DNA of 64,000 nucleotides. Source: Chrysomallon squamiferum. Lineage: Eukaryota; Mollusca; Gastropoda; Neomphalida; Peltospiridae. Below are positions 12,492 through 24,701 of this stretch, piece after piece. The notes under the pieces were generated by a model, which was not told where the DNA came from, did not search any database, and saw nothing but the letters and a program-made list of their open reading frames with translations. The stretch lies in contig CM022670.1 in assembly GCA_012295275.1 (NCBI GenBank), forward strand, positions 18,001,698 through 18,065,697. The letters are read 5' to 3'. The first letter of the stretch is position 1, and each line of letters starts with the position of its first letter. The position numbers and the translations under genes were made by a program.

Positions 12492-13242
12492 ATGTTTACT
12501 GTTCGTGAAACTATGACTTATTCGGATGCAAGTATTATGCATCGTGGTATCGGGAAAGCGAGTACATCGGATAATATCCTTCGGAACGAACATGACGACA
12601 CATTCTCTTTAGATTCATGGTCCGATGCACTCGATTCAATGAATGAACAGCCGTTAACTTCTGGACAGACGTCGGCAAAATCAGCTACTGGATATCGGGG
12701 TCATGAGGAAACAAATACTCAAGGAAGAAAATTTCCAAATATGCCCTTTAACTTTAAAAAACCTTCGCAGCATTACATATCAGATGGTAAACAAGGCTTA
12801 TTTGGTAACATAAATATTTTAAAAAAATCTAGAGATGTGAAAGAAAGTGTCCCGATTGTACCCATCACAAAAACAGTTCCGTTCACTTCGAGTTCTCGGA
12901 TTTCTGACCAGTTTTCAATAAACGGGGAAGCAGATGATTCAGACTCTCATATGAAATCTCAAAGTAGAAGAATTTCAAACGATAGGGGTTCTTGTAGTGT
13001 TGATCAACATCCTACACGTCGTAGATCAAAACATCTGTTGTTACCGCAGGACGTGCCTCACACTTCCTCCGATTTCTGTTATAATGATAAACATGTTGAC
13101 AGTCGGAGATTAATGGGTCAACATACTCGACTCAGAACTGACGAAACGAGTCGAGACCAGATAGTCGATGGAGAAAAAGTGAAAACAAAATTAATGTCAG
13201 CTTGGAATAATATGAAATATGGTATGAATGAATGTTGATTTA

Positions 13243-13286
<44 letters not shown>

Positions 13287-14994
13287 AAGTACAGTATTGT
13301 CTACTTGATATAATTATATTGGATATATAATGATATATTAAATTGTCACCCTTAAACTTATTTGTGAGTATTGTCAGTATTTCAGAACACAGTTAAATTC
13401 TGAATAATAATTGTTGGAATACATTGGAAGTCATTAACTTAATTTCTTTTATTTTGTATATTTTGTTTGTTTTATTTATAAAGATGACAGTGTGGCATTA
13501 CAAAATAGTTTCCCAATCAAAAACAAAAACAACAAAAACATGACTATATCTATTAGTAAGTCTTTCAATTAATAAATTTCCTATTTGACTTCAGGGCAGT
13601 TTTACAAATTTTTATCTACATCTTAATGAATTAAAATCTTTAAAATTATTCTGTTTTTCAGGTTGGACACTGAAGACCAAAACTAATTTTAGATATGATA
13701 GCCCAATATACCTTCTAGGCCGGTTGTATCACCGAGATCGCCAGGCTGAAGGTATTGTTTGTAAAAATAAAAGTAATTATACAGTCAAACTTTGATAATT
13801 TGAGCTGGAAGGGATCAGCTCAAACAGCTAGAGTATTAAAATTTTAAATATTTAGTGCAGTTCCATCGGATGAGTAATGTACATTTCATATTTCAAGAAA
13901 CACGTTTTTTTTGTAAACTTAGTAAATAACAAAATAAATAAAAGACACAACTCAAATTAATTTGATATAAATATGTAAATGATGTATATACATAAATTAT
14001 GTAGATATATATGAAAATGTATTTATTGATAAATAAAACAGCAAAACCAAAGATGCATCCAAGTACATTACCAGAAACATAAACTAAAACCATAACAGGA
14101 AATAAATTTATGTATTTTCAGTTTCTAAACTTGACAGAACATAATCAGTCCCTAGACAAAACTATTTTAAATCACAAACATTCTACAAAGAAAACCTCTA
14201 TAAATTAGCAATTTGCTACGTCTACTTTCAAATATTATTTCTGCTATAAATATGACAATTAATAAACATTAATATATCATTATTTAAAAAAAATAAGTTA
14301 GTAATAAAGACTGTTTTAATGTTTGCATGGTTTTCTAAAGAAATCATCTTTAATTACAATGTCTGTAATTTCATACAAATTTCTTAACATTTGGTGAGAC
14401 TGTTAACAGTTCAACAGATGTTCAAACATTAAGTAGCATTTAAATAGCAAATAGCATGTTTGACATGATACACTCATATGTAAACAAAACAAACATCGGC
14501 CAGTGAACTTTATCACTCAACTACAGAAGTTCTTGATGTGTGTCTGCAATGAGGTGTTGCGTAAAGATACTGTGAAAAACACAGATGATGGTTGTGGGCA
14601 TATTTCTTTCCACTTAATCAGTGACACATGGTTCTGTATTTACCAAGGGACACAACAGCTTGACCATTCCAGCACTTTGAGTTTTCAAACACTAATTTCT
14701 GTTAGATCAGTTGTTTGGGATCGTAAACAACTTTGAGTAAATGGAGTTTTCAACATGTTGATTTTGATTATTTGAAGGTCATTATTATTAATTATTATTA
14801 ATTTATGTAGGAGCTCAGCCAGGACTGGACTTTCAGCTCAAGAAATTGAGATTCTTGATAAAGAGACATTTAAGTTTGATTGTAATTTATATATGTTTAT
14901 AGACGTAGGTTTTTTAAAGTGTTTTTTCTTACTCTTTGATTTGATGTTATTATTACTATTATTATCAATTATTATTATATTATTATTGTTGTTG

Positions 14995-15026
<32 letters not shown>

Positions 15027-16425
15027 TGCAGAAAGAGATCCTATTGATGATGAAAGAAATCAACTAAAGAATGTTAGCGATTTTTATAAAGACTACTCTA
15101 GTCGGATCTGGTTTACTTATCGACGTGAATTCTCTCCCCTGGCTGGTACCAAAATGACCACTGACTGTGGGTGGGGCTGCATGCTTCGTAGTTGTCAGAT
15201 GATGATAGCTCAGGCCTTTGTCCTTCACTTCCTAGGAAGAGGTATGTATTTAATTAATGTCTCACATACTTCATTAATTGTGTCCCTCTAGACAGAATCA
15301 GGGATGAAGTAACATTCTGGGGAATTGCAAATATTCAGAAAACCTTTTTATGTCACTCCATAACCTGTGTGTTTGCAAAGATATGGACTGTTATATATTG
15401 GCAATCTTGAAAAATTCTGTGCAAATTTGACTAACAAATTCAAGGTGGGTTTCAGAAAAATCTTTCAAAAACATCTTTAGCATTTCAGATACTTTTTTTT
15501 TTTTTTTAATTATGGAGTAATAAATTATTAGTTAACATTTTATGAAACCTTTTGCACTGTAAAATATTTTTCAGTGCTTCAGAAAAAAATGTCCAAACAG
15601 AATATAAACAGTTTTTCCATATAATTTTCTTTTTCAAAAGATTATTAGCATTTTTTCCATATAATTCCTATAAGTTTCAAAATGCACTTTGTATTATTAC
15701 TAGCATTTTATGTTTTATTTAAGAGTGGCGACTGTTTGACCACCAAACCACAGAGCAGAACACATTTTATCACGAGATCATTCGCTGGTTTGGTGATCAC
15801 GAATCAGACAACGTGCCATTCTCTCTACACAAACTTGTCAACATCGGCTTCAGATTAGGAAAGAGTCCAGGTGACTGGTACGGCCCTTCCTCAGTGTCTT
15901 TTATATTTAGGTAAGTAATCCCTTTTTTTAAATTTTATTTTATTATTTATTTAATTATTTACTTATTCATTGTTTGTTTGTGTAATGCCTGGATTCATAT
16001 GTGGCACACTAGGAATACATGAATCCGGTTTTTGAAGAACAATACATTACTTTATTCTTACGGTCAGACCAATAGTAGTATCTGCCTCAATCATTATCAC
16101 AGATATTACTAAATAGATTATCCAACTGTTTATTTAAACAACGATAAACAAAATAAGTTAAATTAAATGATAAAATCAAAAAACAAAAAGAGTAATAAAG
16201 TAAAAAAAATATATTTTACTTTACTCTTATGGTCATGATATCAATAGCAGTATCTGCTTCAATCATTATCACATATATTACTAAATATATTATCTACTGT
16301 TTAATTAAACAAAGATAAACAAAATAAAGTAAAAAAAGTAAAAAATAATACAACTACATATTTTAGATTTTAGATTTAATAATGCATATATCTGATATAT
16401 TTTTTCATGTCTGAAAGGGAAATTT

Positions 16426-16457
<32 letters not shown>

Positions 16458-19400
16458 ACATATTCAGATGAAAATTTTAATATTAATTTCAGTTTTCATC
16501 ACGAGAACAAAGTTAAGTTTTGGTGTACTAATTATATAAATAATTATTTCAGAGATGCACTAATAAAAGCAGAACAGTCACTGCCTGTTCTGAGTAACAT
16601 TTGTCTGTATGTAGCCCACGACTGCACAGGTATGTGTTAAAACTATTAGTTACACCTATAAATACATTATTAAAAGAAATAAAAACATATACCTGGTGTA
16701 TGTGTGTGTGTTTCTGTAAGTTCTTTGAAGTGACAGTAAGGAAATGCAATTCTTGTGAATGGTTATGTAAAGAGTTTCAACATTATTTATTATCTGCATT
16801 TGGAACACAGCTTTTTGTGCCTTTTAATTTGTTATATATTTCTACTGCATTCTGCTCTATACTATTATTCTACAGTTTATGAGAAAAAAAATCAATGTCA
16901 TTATTTCAAATACTGAATATAAGTTGTTTGTGACAATAATGTTTTATAGCCCTTATTTGAAGTATTTAAATGAGCATGTATTTTGACTGGATTGGTCTGC
17001 TGCTAATGACTCTATCAGTGAATCATTTTTGAAGTTCAAGTAAGGCTATTTAGGCTTGAGTTTTAAATGAAAAATGTAAAAAGTCTGTGAAGGCTGAGTA
17101 GCCTTTTAGAATAAACAAAAAACCCCACTCATTTATATCTGTAATAAATGATGTTATCGTCTCTCTCTCTCTTACTCTAAATACAAGTTTTAATGTTTTG
17201 ATTCAGTCTACATTGAGGATGTTATAGACCTGTGCACAGCTAACAGAAAATCAAGCCTAACATCCAGCACTTCATCTGACACCTCAGAAACGAAACCAGC
17301 CACCACATCTACACAGACTGAGTGGAAACGAGCTGTTATTATTTTAATTCCTATGCGACTCGGAGGAGAGTCACTCAATGAGATCTATATTCCCTGTGTA
17401 CAGAATATGCTCAGTCATGAGAACTGCATTGGAGTTATAGGAGGAAAGCCAAAACATTCCATGTATTTTGTAGGCTTCCAAGGTAAACAAAGACACAAAA
17501 AATTTCAGTATGCATAGCGTATATGTGAACAAATGAAAACTTTAATGACCAGAAACATACACTTAGGTTTTAGGCCAAAAAAATATTAGAATATTTTGTT
17601 AGAATCCAAAGTAAACATTTGAAAGCATTAATATTTTGTAGTCTTCCTTGATAACATTATTTAAGTAATTTATAGTCTTCTTATAAAAGCAATAAAAAAC
17701 ATAAAAATATTGTAGTCGTTCAGGGCCGTCATCTCATAACGTAAAATATTGTCTTCCTGTGTAAACAATGGAACACATTTAAGTATTTTGTTTGTTTTCT
17801 GGGTAAACAATTAAAACATTTAAATATTTTATGGTCTTCCTGTACAAACAAATAAATAGTTGAGAACACAACTTGAATTTAGAAGACTTTTAAGACAAGC
17901 AGTTAAGAATATAACAATATATTATATAAGTTTTAACAAGTTTAAGAATGTCAGTGTAGATAAAGTAGAGAACATACAGTATACCTAGTGTTTAACTTAA
18001 TTTTGAAATTAAAAAAAATACACATAAAAATAATTTTATAATGTTATTTTAAACCTCCCTCCCTCCCAGACAGATGATACAGAGTTTGATTTTGTGTTTT
18101 CCAGAAGATAAACTCATCTACATGGACCCACACTATTGTCAGGACATAGTCAATACTTCAGAGCAAGATTTTCCTGTTCAGGTCAGTTATGTCGAAATAT
18201 ATAATTTGGTGATAAATAGTTTAAATATTTTCTGCTTACTTCCATCTTATATTTTATTTGTGTTAACAAAATTTCACAACAAAAGAATAAAGTTTAAAGA
18301 TATCAGGATGACAGCATTTTTCTTAGTTGTGACATCACTGCATACAGGGCAAACTGATTTGGTTTCAGGTTTCAGTTTAGGGTCATTCCATGGTAAGGAT
18401 TTCACATTTTCACTTTTTAATATCAGTTTTCATAGTGAGAATAAATACAGCTACTCTGTTATACCAGCAGTTCCATTTGTTCTATTCATGTGTATTTTAA
18501 TAGTATTATTTTCTTGTCATACTTTGTTTTGCACAATAATACTCTGCCCATAAGAGTAAAATAATAACTTGGAAGCATAAAGAACTTTTTTTAAATCATT
18601 CTTTCCTACCACCATAGGTGCACTGTAAATAATTATTAATGTGTGTGTGAACCAGACCTTATTACTTCACATTTTTTACATAACAGAGTTATATCTGTAT
18701 ATTTTAAATCTTTTTTTTTTAAAATTTATTTTATTATTAAATTTCAGACATTCCGATGTGTGTCTCCACGTAAGTTACCATTTTCTAAAATGGATCCAAG
18801 TTGCACTGTTGGATTCTACTGTAAGACGTATGAAGATTTCATGAAGTTTAAGGATGAAGCTCAGAAGGTTTGTTACTTCTTGCTGATGTGATAACTACTC
18901 TTATACTACTAGAACTACCCTTATAACTTCTACTACTACTAGTAATATAAACATGAACATTTGCTACATGATACTTCCACCCTTTTTAAAACTAATAGTT
19001 TGTAAGCCTGAAAATATACTTTCAAAGACATTAAAAGAAATATAATTTTCCACTGAAACGACAACTGATGTATAAAATGTATTTGGTATGTGCTGTTCTG
19101 ACTTTTGTCTGTAGGAAAATGTGCAGAAAAAATATTGTGCTTCAAAGAAATGGTATGTGTTGTTGTTTTTTCAGAGTTTATATATAAAAACATAGATAGT
19201 TACATATTTATTTATTAATTAAGAATAACATAATTAATTAATTCTTTTGTTTATTTTAATTTTTAGTTTGTGGCTCCTCCCAAACAGAAAGGCCAGTATC
19301 CACTGTTCATATTCTCAGAAGGGCGGGGCACCGATGTGTCTCATGATTCTTACCAGCACAAAGAGAAAGGACTTCTAAAAATAAAACACTACAAGATGCA

Positions 19401-19458
19401 CAAAGACACCAGAGTCAGATCAGCTACCATAGAGTCTGAGGAATTTGTCATCTTGTGA
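12492..19458 (+). CDS. ATG4C/D: Autophagy cysteine protease ATG4, C/D type
   Basis: Nine exons join in frame: 12492-13221, 13662-13751, 15032-15241, 15724-15910, 16553-16629, 17207-17482, 18105-18181, 18748-18867 and 19267-19458 (stop TGA), about 652 residues. ATG4 cleaves the C-terminus of LC3/GABARAP (ATG8) and removes it from lipid, in the cytosol at forming autophagosomes (established). Visible marks: [15 protein letters not shown], as in ATG4C/D (231-245); catalytic Cys323 in [32 protein letters not shown]; catalytic Asp531 and His533 in [20 protein letters not shown]; and a C-terminal EEFVIL (F649-L652), an LIR-like motif. The catalytic part is complete. Residues 1-230 are a Ser-rich, low-homology extension encoded by exon 1, much longer than in vertebrate C/D members (roughly 460-475 residues in total). 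A Ser/Thr-rich loop lies at about 446-466. An in-frame TGA upstream (12453-12455) makes ATG 12492 the first possible start; Met8 is an alternative. Confidence 0.93.
13242..13284 (+). repeat. (AAT)n microsatellite after ATG4 exon 1 donor
   Basis: AAT array beginning about 20 bases inside intron 1 from the donor at 13222. Confidence 0.95.
14946..15028 (+). repeat. (TTA)n/(TTG)n microsatellite abutting ATG4 exon 3 acceptor
   Basis: Imperfect then perfect TTA repeat running up to TTTGCAG at 15025-15031, where exon 3 begins at 15032. The repeat supplies the polypyrimidine-like tract of the 3' splice site. Confidence 0.9.
16047..16333 (+). repeat. Tandem duplication inside ATG4 intron 4
   Basis: Copy 1 (about 16047-16162) and copy 2 (about 16216-16333) share blocks such as TCAATCATTATCACA and GATAAACAAAATAA at a period of about 169 bases, with moderate divergence. 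The duplication lies wholly inside the intron, between exons 15724-15910 and 16553-16629. Confidence 0.75.
17461..17865 (+). repeat. Degenerate minisatellite resembling the exon 6-donor junction of ATG4
   Basis: The end of exon 6 and its donor (TATTTTGTAGGCTTCC, then AAGGTAAACAA) recur in diverged form about six times downstream in intron 6, for example near 17588, 17630, 17745, 17783 and 17824. The later copies keep TATTTTGT...CTTCC...GTAAACAA. Only the first copy is coding. Confidence 0.6.
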
Positions 19459-22400
19459 TGACAAGTGAATTTTTAAACAAGTGTTTTTTTTTTTATTCAC
19501 TGTTCATGTATGAAACATAACAACTCTGAGACAAGAGTTTTATCAGAACTCAGCCAAAACTGTTGAAAATACAATATCATGATATTTGTAAATAATTTTT
19601 ATATGAATTTGAACAGACAGTTAAAAATTATATTAACCACCCCCCCCCAAACAAATTTTGATTATGTTTGTCTGGGTATTAGAAACAACTTTTATCAGTC
19701 GCAAACAGCATCAATGAAGATGCATTTTCTTGAATTTATTGTTATTGTAAGTCAACTGGAAAGGTATTTAATGCTCATATAATCACGTTCACTGAAAACT
19801 GTAACAAGCAGATGTGAATTAGAAGCTCAAAGGAACCTTTATGAACTCATCATATGTTCTTTGTATTGGACTACAAGAACCATTTTTATGATGGAAACAA
19901 TAACAAAGATCCATGTTTCAGAATTAAAAGTATTTTTTAAAAACCAGATCCTGAACATGGACCTGCTTATTACATTAAATCATTTTGCTGATCATCACTG
20001 TAGTCCTATGATAGGAAGTTAATTGCATTATGAATCCGAGAATGTTGCATCAAGATCTACTTTATGTATGGTATTATGGGACATGGTAGAGAATGAGAAT
20101 TAGGTCACACAACTCAGAAGATTTTGTGAATTAGGTCAAAAGAGTCACCAGTTTTTGTGAATTAGGCCAAATGAGTCATCTATTTTTGTGAAGTAGGTCA
20201 AATTATTCATCAGTTTTGGTGAAATAAACTGTCCCAGTAATATGTTAAAGAATTTAAATTTTTGGATTCAAAAGAAAAAAACAAAAAAAAAAAAACTAAA
20301 TTTGTGTTTATTTAATATTTGTTTAATACTTGATTTTTAAGCAATTTTTGTTTTATTAGCCTAGTAACAATTTAACTAAAACCAGGAATTTTCATGGAGA
20401 CAAAATAAATTCGTATTGCATTCATAAAATAAAGTCAGAAAATAATTGTGAAGAAAAACTGAGGTAAAAAATGTAAAAGTGGAGATATGATCTAATATTA
20501 ATATTGTACAGTATATGTATTTTATTTGTCCCACTCTCACTATTTACAATATTAAATAATATTTGTTAAGTAGTGTAAATAAATAAGGAAAATTTAATTT
20601 ATTATTTTTTTACTTTTTATATGTAACCACATACTTACCTTTTTATCTTCATATTTTCATCCTTGTTTTACATTATAGATATGTTGTGATATTTTTAAAA
20701 AGTTGTACTTATTTAGAGACAAAAAAAGTCATTTACTGAACTGATTTTAATTTTTATATTTAGTTGTGCTGAACATACTGTTCAGAGTTCACTGATTTAT
20801 TTATAATTAGTTATGTAGAAGACAGTATAATGATATCGGTGGCCTAATGAAATAAAAAGGTCGTGTATGGTTTATACATCTTCCACTAAAAACAAAAACA
20901 CAATGAAAATGTAATGAATTTATGTATGGGGAAATGGATTATGTCTTCCATATATTACACATTAAGTTAATTGGATTGCTGACATCCAGTTAAACAGAAA
21001 ACAATATACTGGGATGAATAAAAAAAATAAAAAATAAAAATGATGAAATTTGGTTTATGTCTTTATCAAAACAAAATGTAACACTATAATGGATGTTATG
21101 ACTACAGTAAATACTGGGTCATTACAAAGTCTTTGTTCAATAATAAATTTTCTGTACACAATAAAATCAGTATAAATAAAGAGAAGGGAAAATAATATGC
21201 TATAGTTTTACATTTGTAGCTGATATTTAAAATGTTCTGCCTGCCCATTGCTGTTACTGTGTACAAATATATTAATACTGTGCCATTTAATAATGTACAA
21301 ATTATATTAATGTTATACGATTTATTTTTGATAATACCATGGACCACTCTTAGTATGTATTGACCATATTAATTACATTTCTAATTTTCATTACTGTTTG
21401 GAAAATTTATGAAAATTTAAAAGTGCATAAGGACTTCATAACAAAGTGTATTAACATATCCATGTATTATACACAAACTGAATGGTTAAATGAGTTTTTA
21501 AAAAGAATTATTAATTTTACTTAAAAACGTTTTTATTTTTAGTTACTAGTAATGGATTTTGTACATAGAAAATAGTTTCATTATAAATTATATCACTACC
21601 TTGATTAAATATATATATATTTTTTTAAATTTTACTAGCAACCTTTGATTAACAAAAATGTTAACAGGTCGTATTATATTTTATTTTAATCAGAACACCA
21701 ATAACCAGTCATTTTCACAAACATTTAGAAGATATCATTCTAAATGTGTCTTACAAAATGAAATTCATTTTATTAATATAAAAAAAATAGTATATCATGA
21801 TTTTTTTTTTTTTTTTTTTTTAAATCAAAATGAGAACTGGAACAGAAGTTAAATGTTTTTGTACATCGTTTTGAGGAAAGGGGGATTCATTGTGAAAATA
21901 GAGGTTTTCATTTTTAAATTTGTGGTAGAATTTCATGGTCACTCATTATTTTGCTGTGTGTACTGAAATAAAGAGGTGAAGCAAAGTTTTTTTTACTTTA
22001 TTCCCTTTTTGGTTCTACATCTGCATTTAAATGTTGGTCCTTCCATATTTTTTTATTTTTATTTTTTTTAAATATTTAATTTTTTTTTTTTTTTTTTTTG
22101 TATCAAGAAAGGTCTTAAACTAGCATGATCTAATCCATTTCTTTTTAAATAATTGATGTTGAACTTACTAAAGTATATATAAAATAATACCAGATTGTTG
22201 ATGGTACATTTAAAAACGATACACATGGTCAGATTGTTCTGGTAGTGGTAGATCTTATCAACTATTAAATCCAAACTCTTTTTTAAAACTTATTTCACTG
22301 AATTAGATCACTGATTGTCTGTTCTTCAAACAGGAAGGTGACAATAGCAAATTCTGACTGCTTGAAACAAGAAATGTATCTGATTTAAAAATACTAATAT

Positions 22401-22750
22401 TGAGATTTCTCCAGTTTTATGTTACCTCTTTATTGATGTGCTCAACACAAAACAGTGAAATTACAATAGGCAGTTTTATCATGTATAATATTGTTTGTAA
22501 AAATGTCCAAATATTTATAATTCTGTACATAGAGATTGTTTTTAAATTGGTGTTTCTTCAAAACTACATTATTTGAAAAACATTTTTATTCTGTGATAAT
22601 TAAAATTAAAATACATACTTACGAACTGAATAATTTGTTTTTCAGTTAATTGTTATTGTTATAATTATATTTAATGCGATGTGTATATGTTAAAAAATTA
22701 AAGGTATTTGTTTAATAATTGTGTGAAATAAATATGACCTTAAATGGGTA
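19459..22750 (+). other. Probable long 3' UTR and downstream flank of ATG4
   Basis: Low-complexity AT-rich sequence follows the ATG4 stop. AATAAA sites lie within 20222-20227, at 21967-21972 (with T-rich sequence after it) and at 22727-22732 (followed by G/T-rich sequence). Poly(T) tracts occur at 21801-21820 and 22081-22099. No coding exon was recognised. Which polyadenylation site is used cannot be decided from the sequence. Confidence 0.45.
20095..20227 (+). repeat. 31-bp tandem repeat, about 4.3 copies
   Basis: Units start at 20095, 20126, 20157 and 20188, with a partial unit at 20219. The core is GTGAATTAGGTCAAA...TTTT. The array lies about 640 bases after the ATG4 stop, probably in its 3' UTR, and its last partial unit contains AATAAA. 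Confidence 0.85.
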
Positions 22751-22796
22751 AAGTGGATTTTACGTTGTAATTATTAACTATACAGAGTTTTGGGGG

Positions 22797-22832
22797 AAAA
22801 AAAAAAAAAATTTTTTTTTTTTTTTTTTTTTT
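22797..22832. repeat. Abutting poly(A)-poly(T) hairpin
   Basis: A run of As is followed directly by a run of Ts, giving a self-complementary A:T hairpin just after the last candidate ATG4 polyadenylation signal. Confidence 0.8.
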
Positions 22833-23524
22833 AATGAAACCAAAAAAAGAAAACGATTTATAATCCATTATAACTAAAAAATTTAGACATAACCCATGCA
22901 ACCCGTAATTTAATTTCAGATGAGAAATATATCGGATATGGCAATAACAAATAAGGAAAAATGGCTCTATGGTTAAAATTAAGAGAAAAGCAGTTTATTT
23001 CTCTAAACCATAAACTGGATCATTGTTAGCTTGGCTCGTATTATAGTGCATCTAATACCTGTTACTGCGTTTTCTGATCTGTTAGGTTCTGTTTATATTA
23101 TTAACTTAAATTTTGTAAGCTTACTCGGTATTTATTTTGCTGATAATAATATTAAGTTCTTAACTGAAGAATTAAATGGCATTTTCATTATCCGTACTAA
23201 TGTTTTGAATTTTTAAAATTCGATCTCTTATTCAACTGAAATGATGAAACGTACTGAAATCTTCACTTGCGTAAGTTCTTAACTTTGTTTCTTTATATTT
23301 AAATCCTGCCAGATTTTTAATTTAACAGTCCAGTTTACCTTAATTATTTGTAGTGTCTCCGTACCAGATGGTTTGTTACGCAAAATCCAGATACTGTTAT
23401 GTACAGTAACATCAATGGTTTCATTAATAAAAATGACTCTTTCACGCGATATCGGTATAAATTCTTGGTCTGTTATTAAATAAAGATTGCCAGATCACAT
23501 ATTCTAAAATACCCCTATAACAAG

Positions 23525-23558
<34 letters not shown>

Positions 23559-23694
23559 AAGAAAATCAAATCAAATTAAAATAAAAATAATTATAAAATA
23601 AAAAATAAATATAACATTCTATTGCTTTGTAACGGCGATGTGTCTGTGACTTTCAGGAATCCTAACTCAGCTTTGTACAAATTCTGCACGATTT

Positions 23695-23727
<33 letters not shown>

Positions 23728-24689
23728 AAAATCTAATTTATAATAATTTGTCTCATGCTGAAACATTTATTAATTTCAGAAGCATCTGTTAAACGTGTAC
23801 GTATGAAGTAGTGAAAGAATAATATAAATATTATTTTGTTGTGTCACTGAGTGTTTGTGGATATGGAAGAAAGAATCTAAATGCATTTTGTTATATTCTT
23901 AACTGATCCTGTTCTGTCTGGACTACAGCCTACTCTAATAAAACGAAGAGTTGACAGTGAACAAATTAAAAGCAAATAAATAAATAAATAAATAAATGAT
24001 GAGAATGATGATGACGATGGTGACGAAGACGAATAGTAGTCGTAGTAGAAGTAATGATAGTGATTATAGTATTAGGTGGAAAGGTAGTAATAGCAGTAGT
24101 AGCAGTATTAAGCAAGGTAATTGTGCGAGGTTTAAACATTATTTCCAATTTGTTTGTCCATTTTGCTTTTTCAGTACACATTATTTCATTTCAACACACT
24201 TTTAGTTCTCTTTAGAAACAACAGCAACCACTTTAACTACTACATCATTGACTATTTCTACTACTGCTACAACTAAATAATATAAACAGTCCAAAATAAT
24301 ATAAATGCATACTGTTTAAATTTGGCCATAATTATATGATGACGACAATAATAATGATGCAATAATGCTTGATTCTTCTTCTTCTTCTTCTTCTTCTTCT
24401 TATTATTATTAGCAGTAGTGATATTGATAGTAGTCGTCGACATAGTCGAAGTTGTAGGTGTAGTAGTATTATTGATTTCAGCATAACGATTAACAGTAGT
24501 AGTAGTAGTATTGTTAGTAGTAGTATTGCTGTCGTTTTCGCTTTAACGATTACTTCTTTTTTTTTTTCTGGTAATATTAATGTGAAATAACCATTTACCC
24601 AAATAACTAACAACAACTGGGTTAAGTATCAGTCTCTGGCTTATTTCTGCAGCATAGCTGACAGTCGGACAGACAGTCTTGCGAATTTG

Positions 24690-24701
24690 CCAGCAGATGG
24701 C
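24690..24701 (+). promoter_or_regulatory. CTCF-core-like motif
   Basis: CCAGCAGATGGC fits the conserved bilaterian CTCF core CCASYAGRKGGC at every position. It lies between the ATG4 gene and the convergent GPCR gene. This is sequence match only; occupancy is inferred. Confidence 0.3.

Noticed and set aside
14503-14736. 77-codon open frame inside ATG4 intron 2
   Set aside because: Does not align with ATG4, and the exons on both sides already join in frame to a continuous conserved protein.
18074-18553. 159-codon open frame starting before ATG4 exon 7
   Set aside because: Only 18105-18181 is the exon; the rest is intron read-through beyond the donor at 18182.
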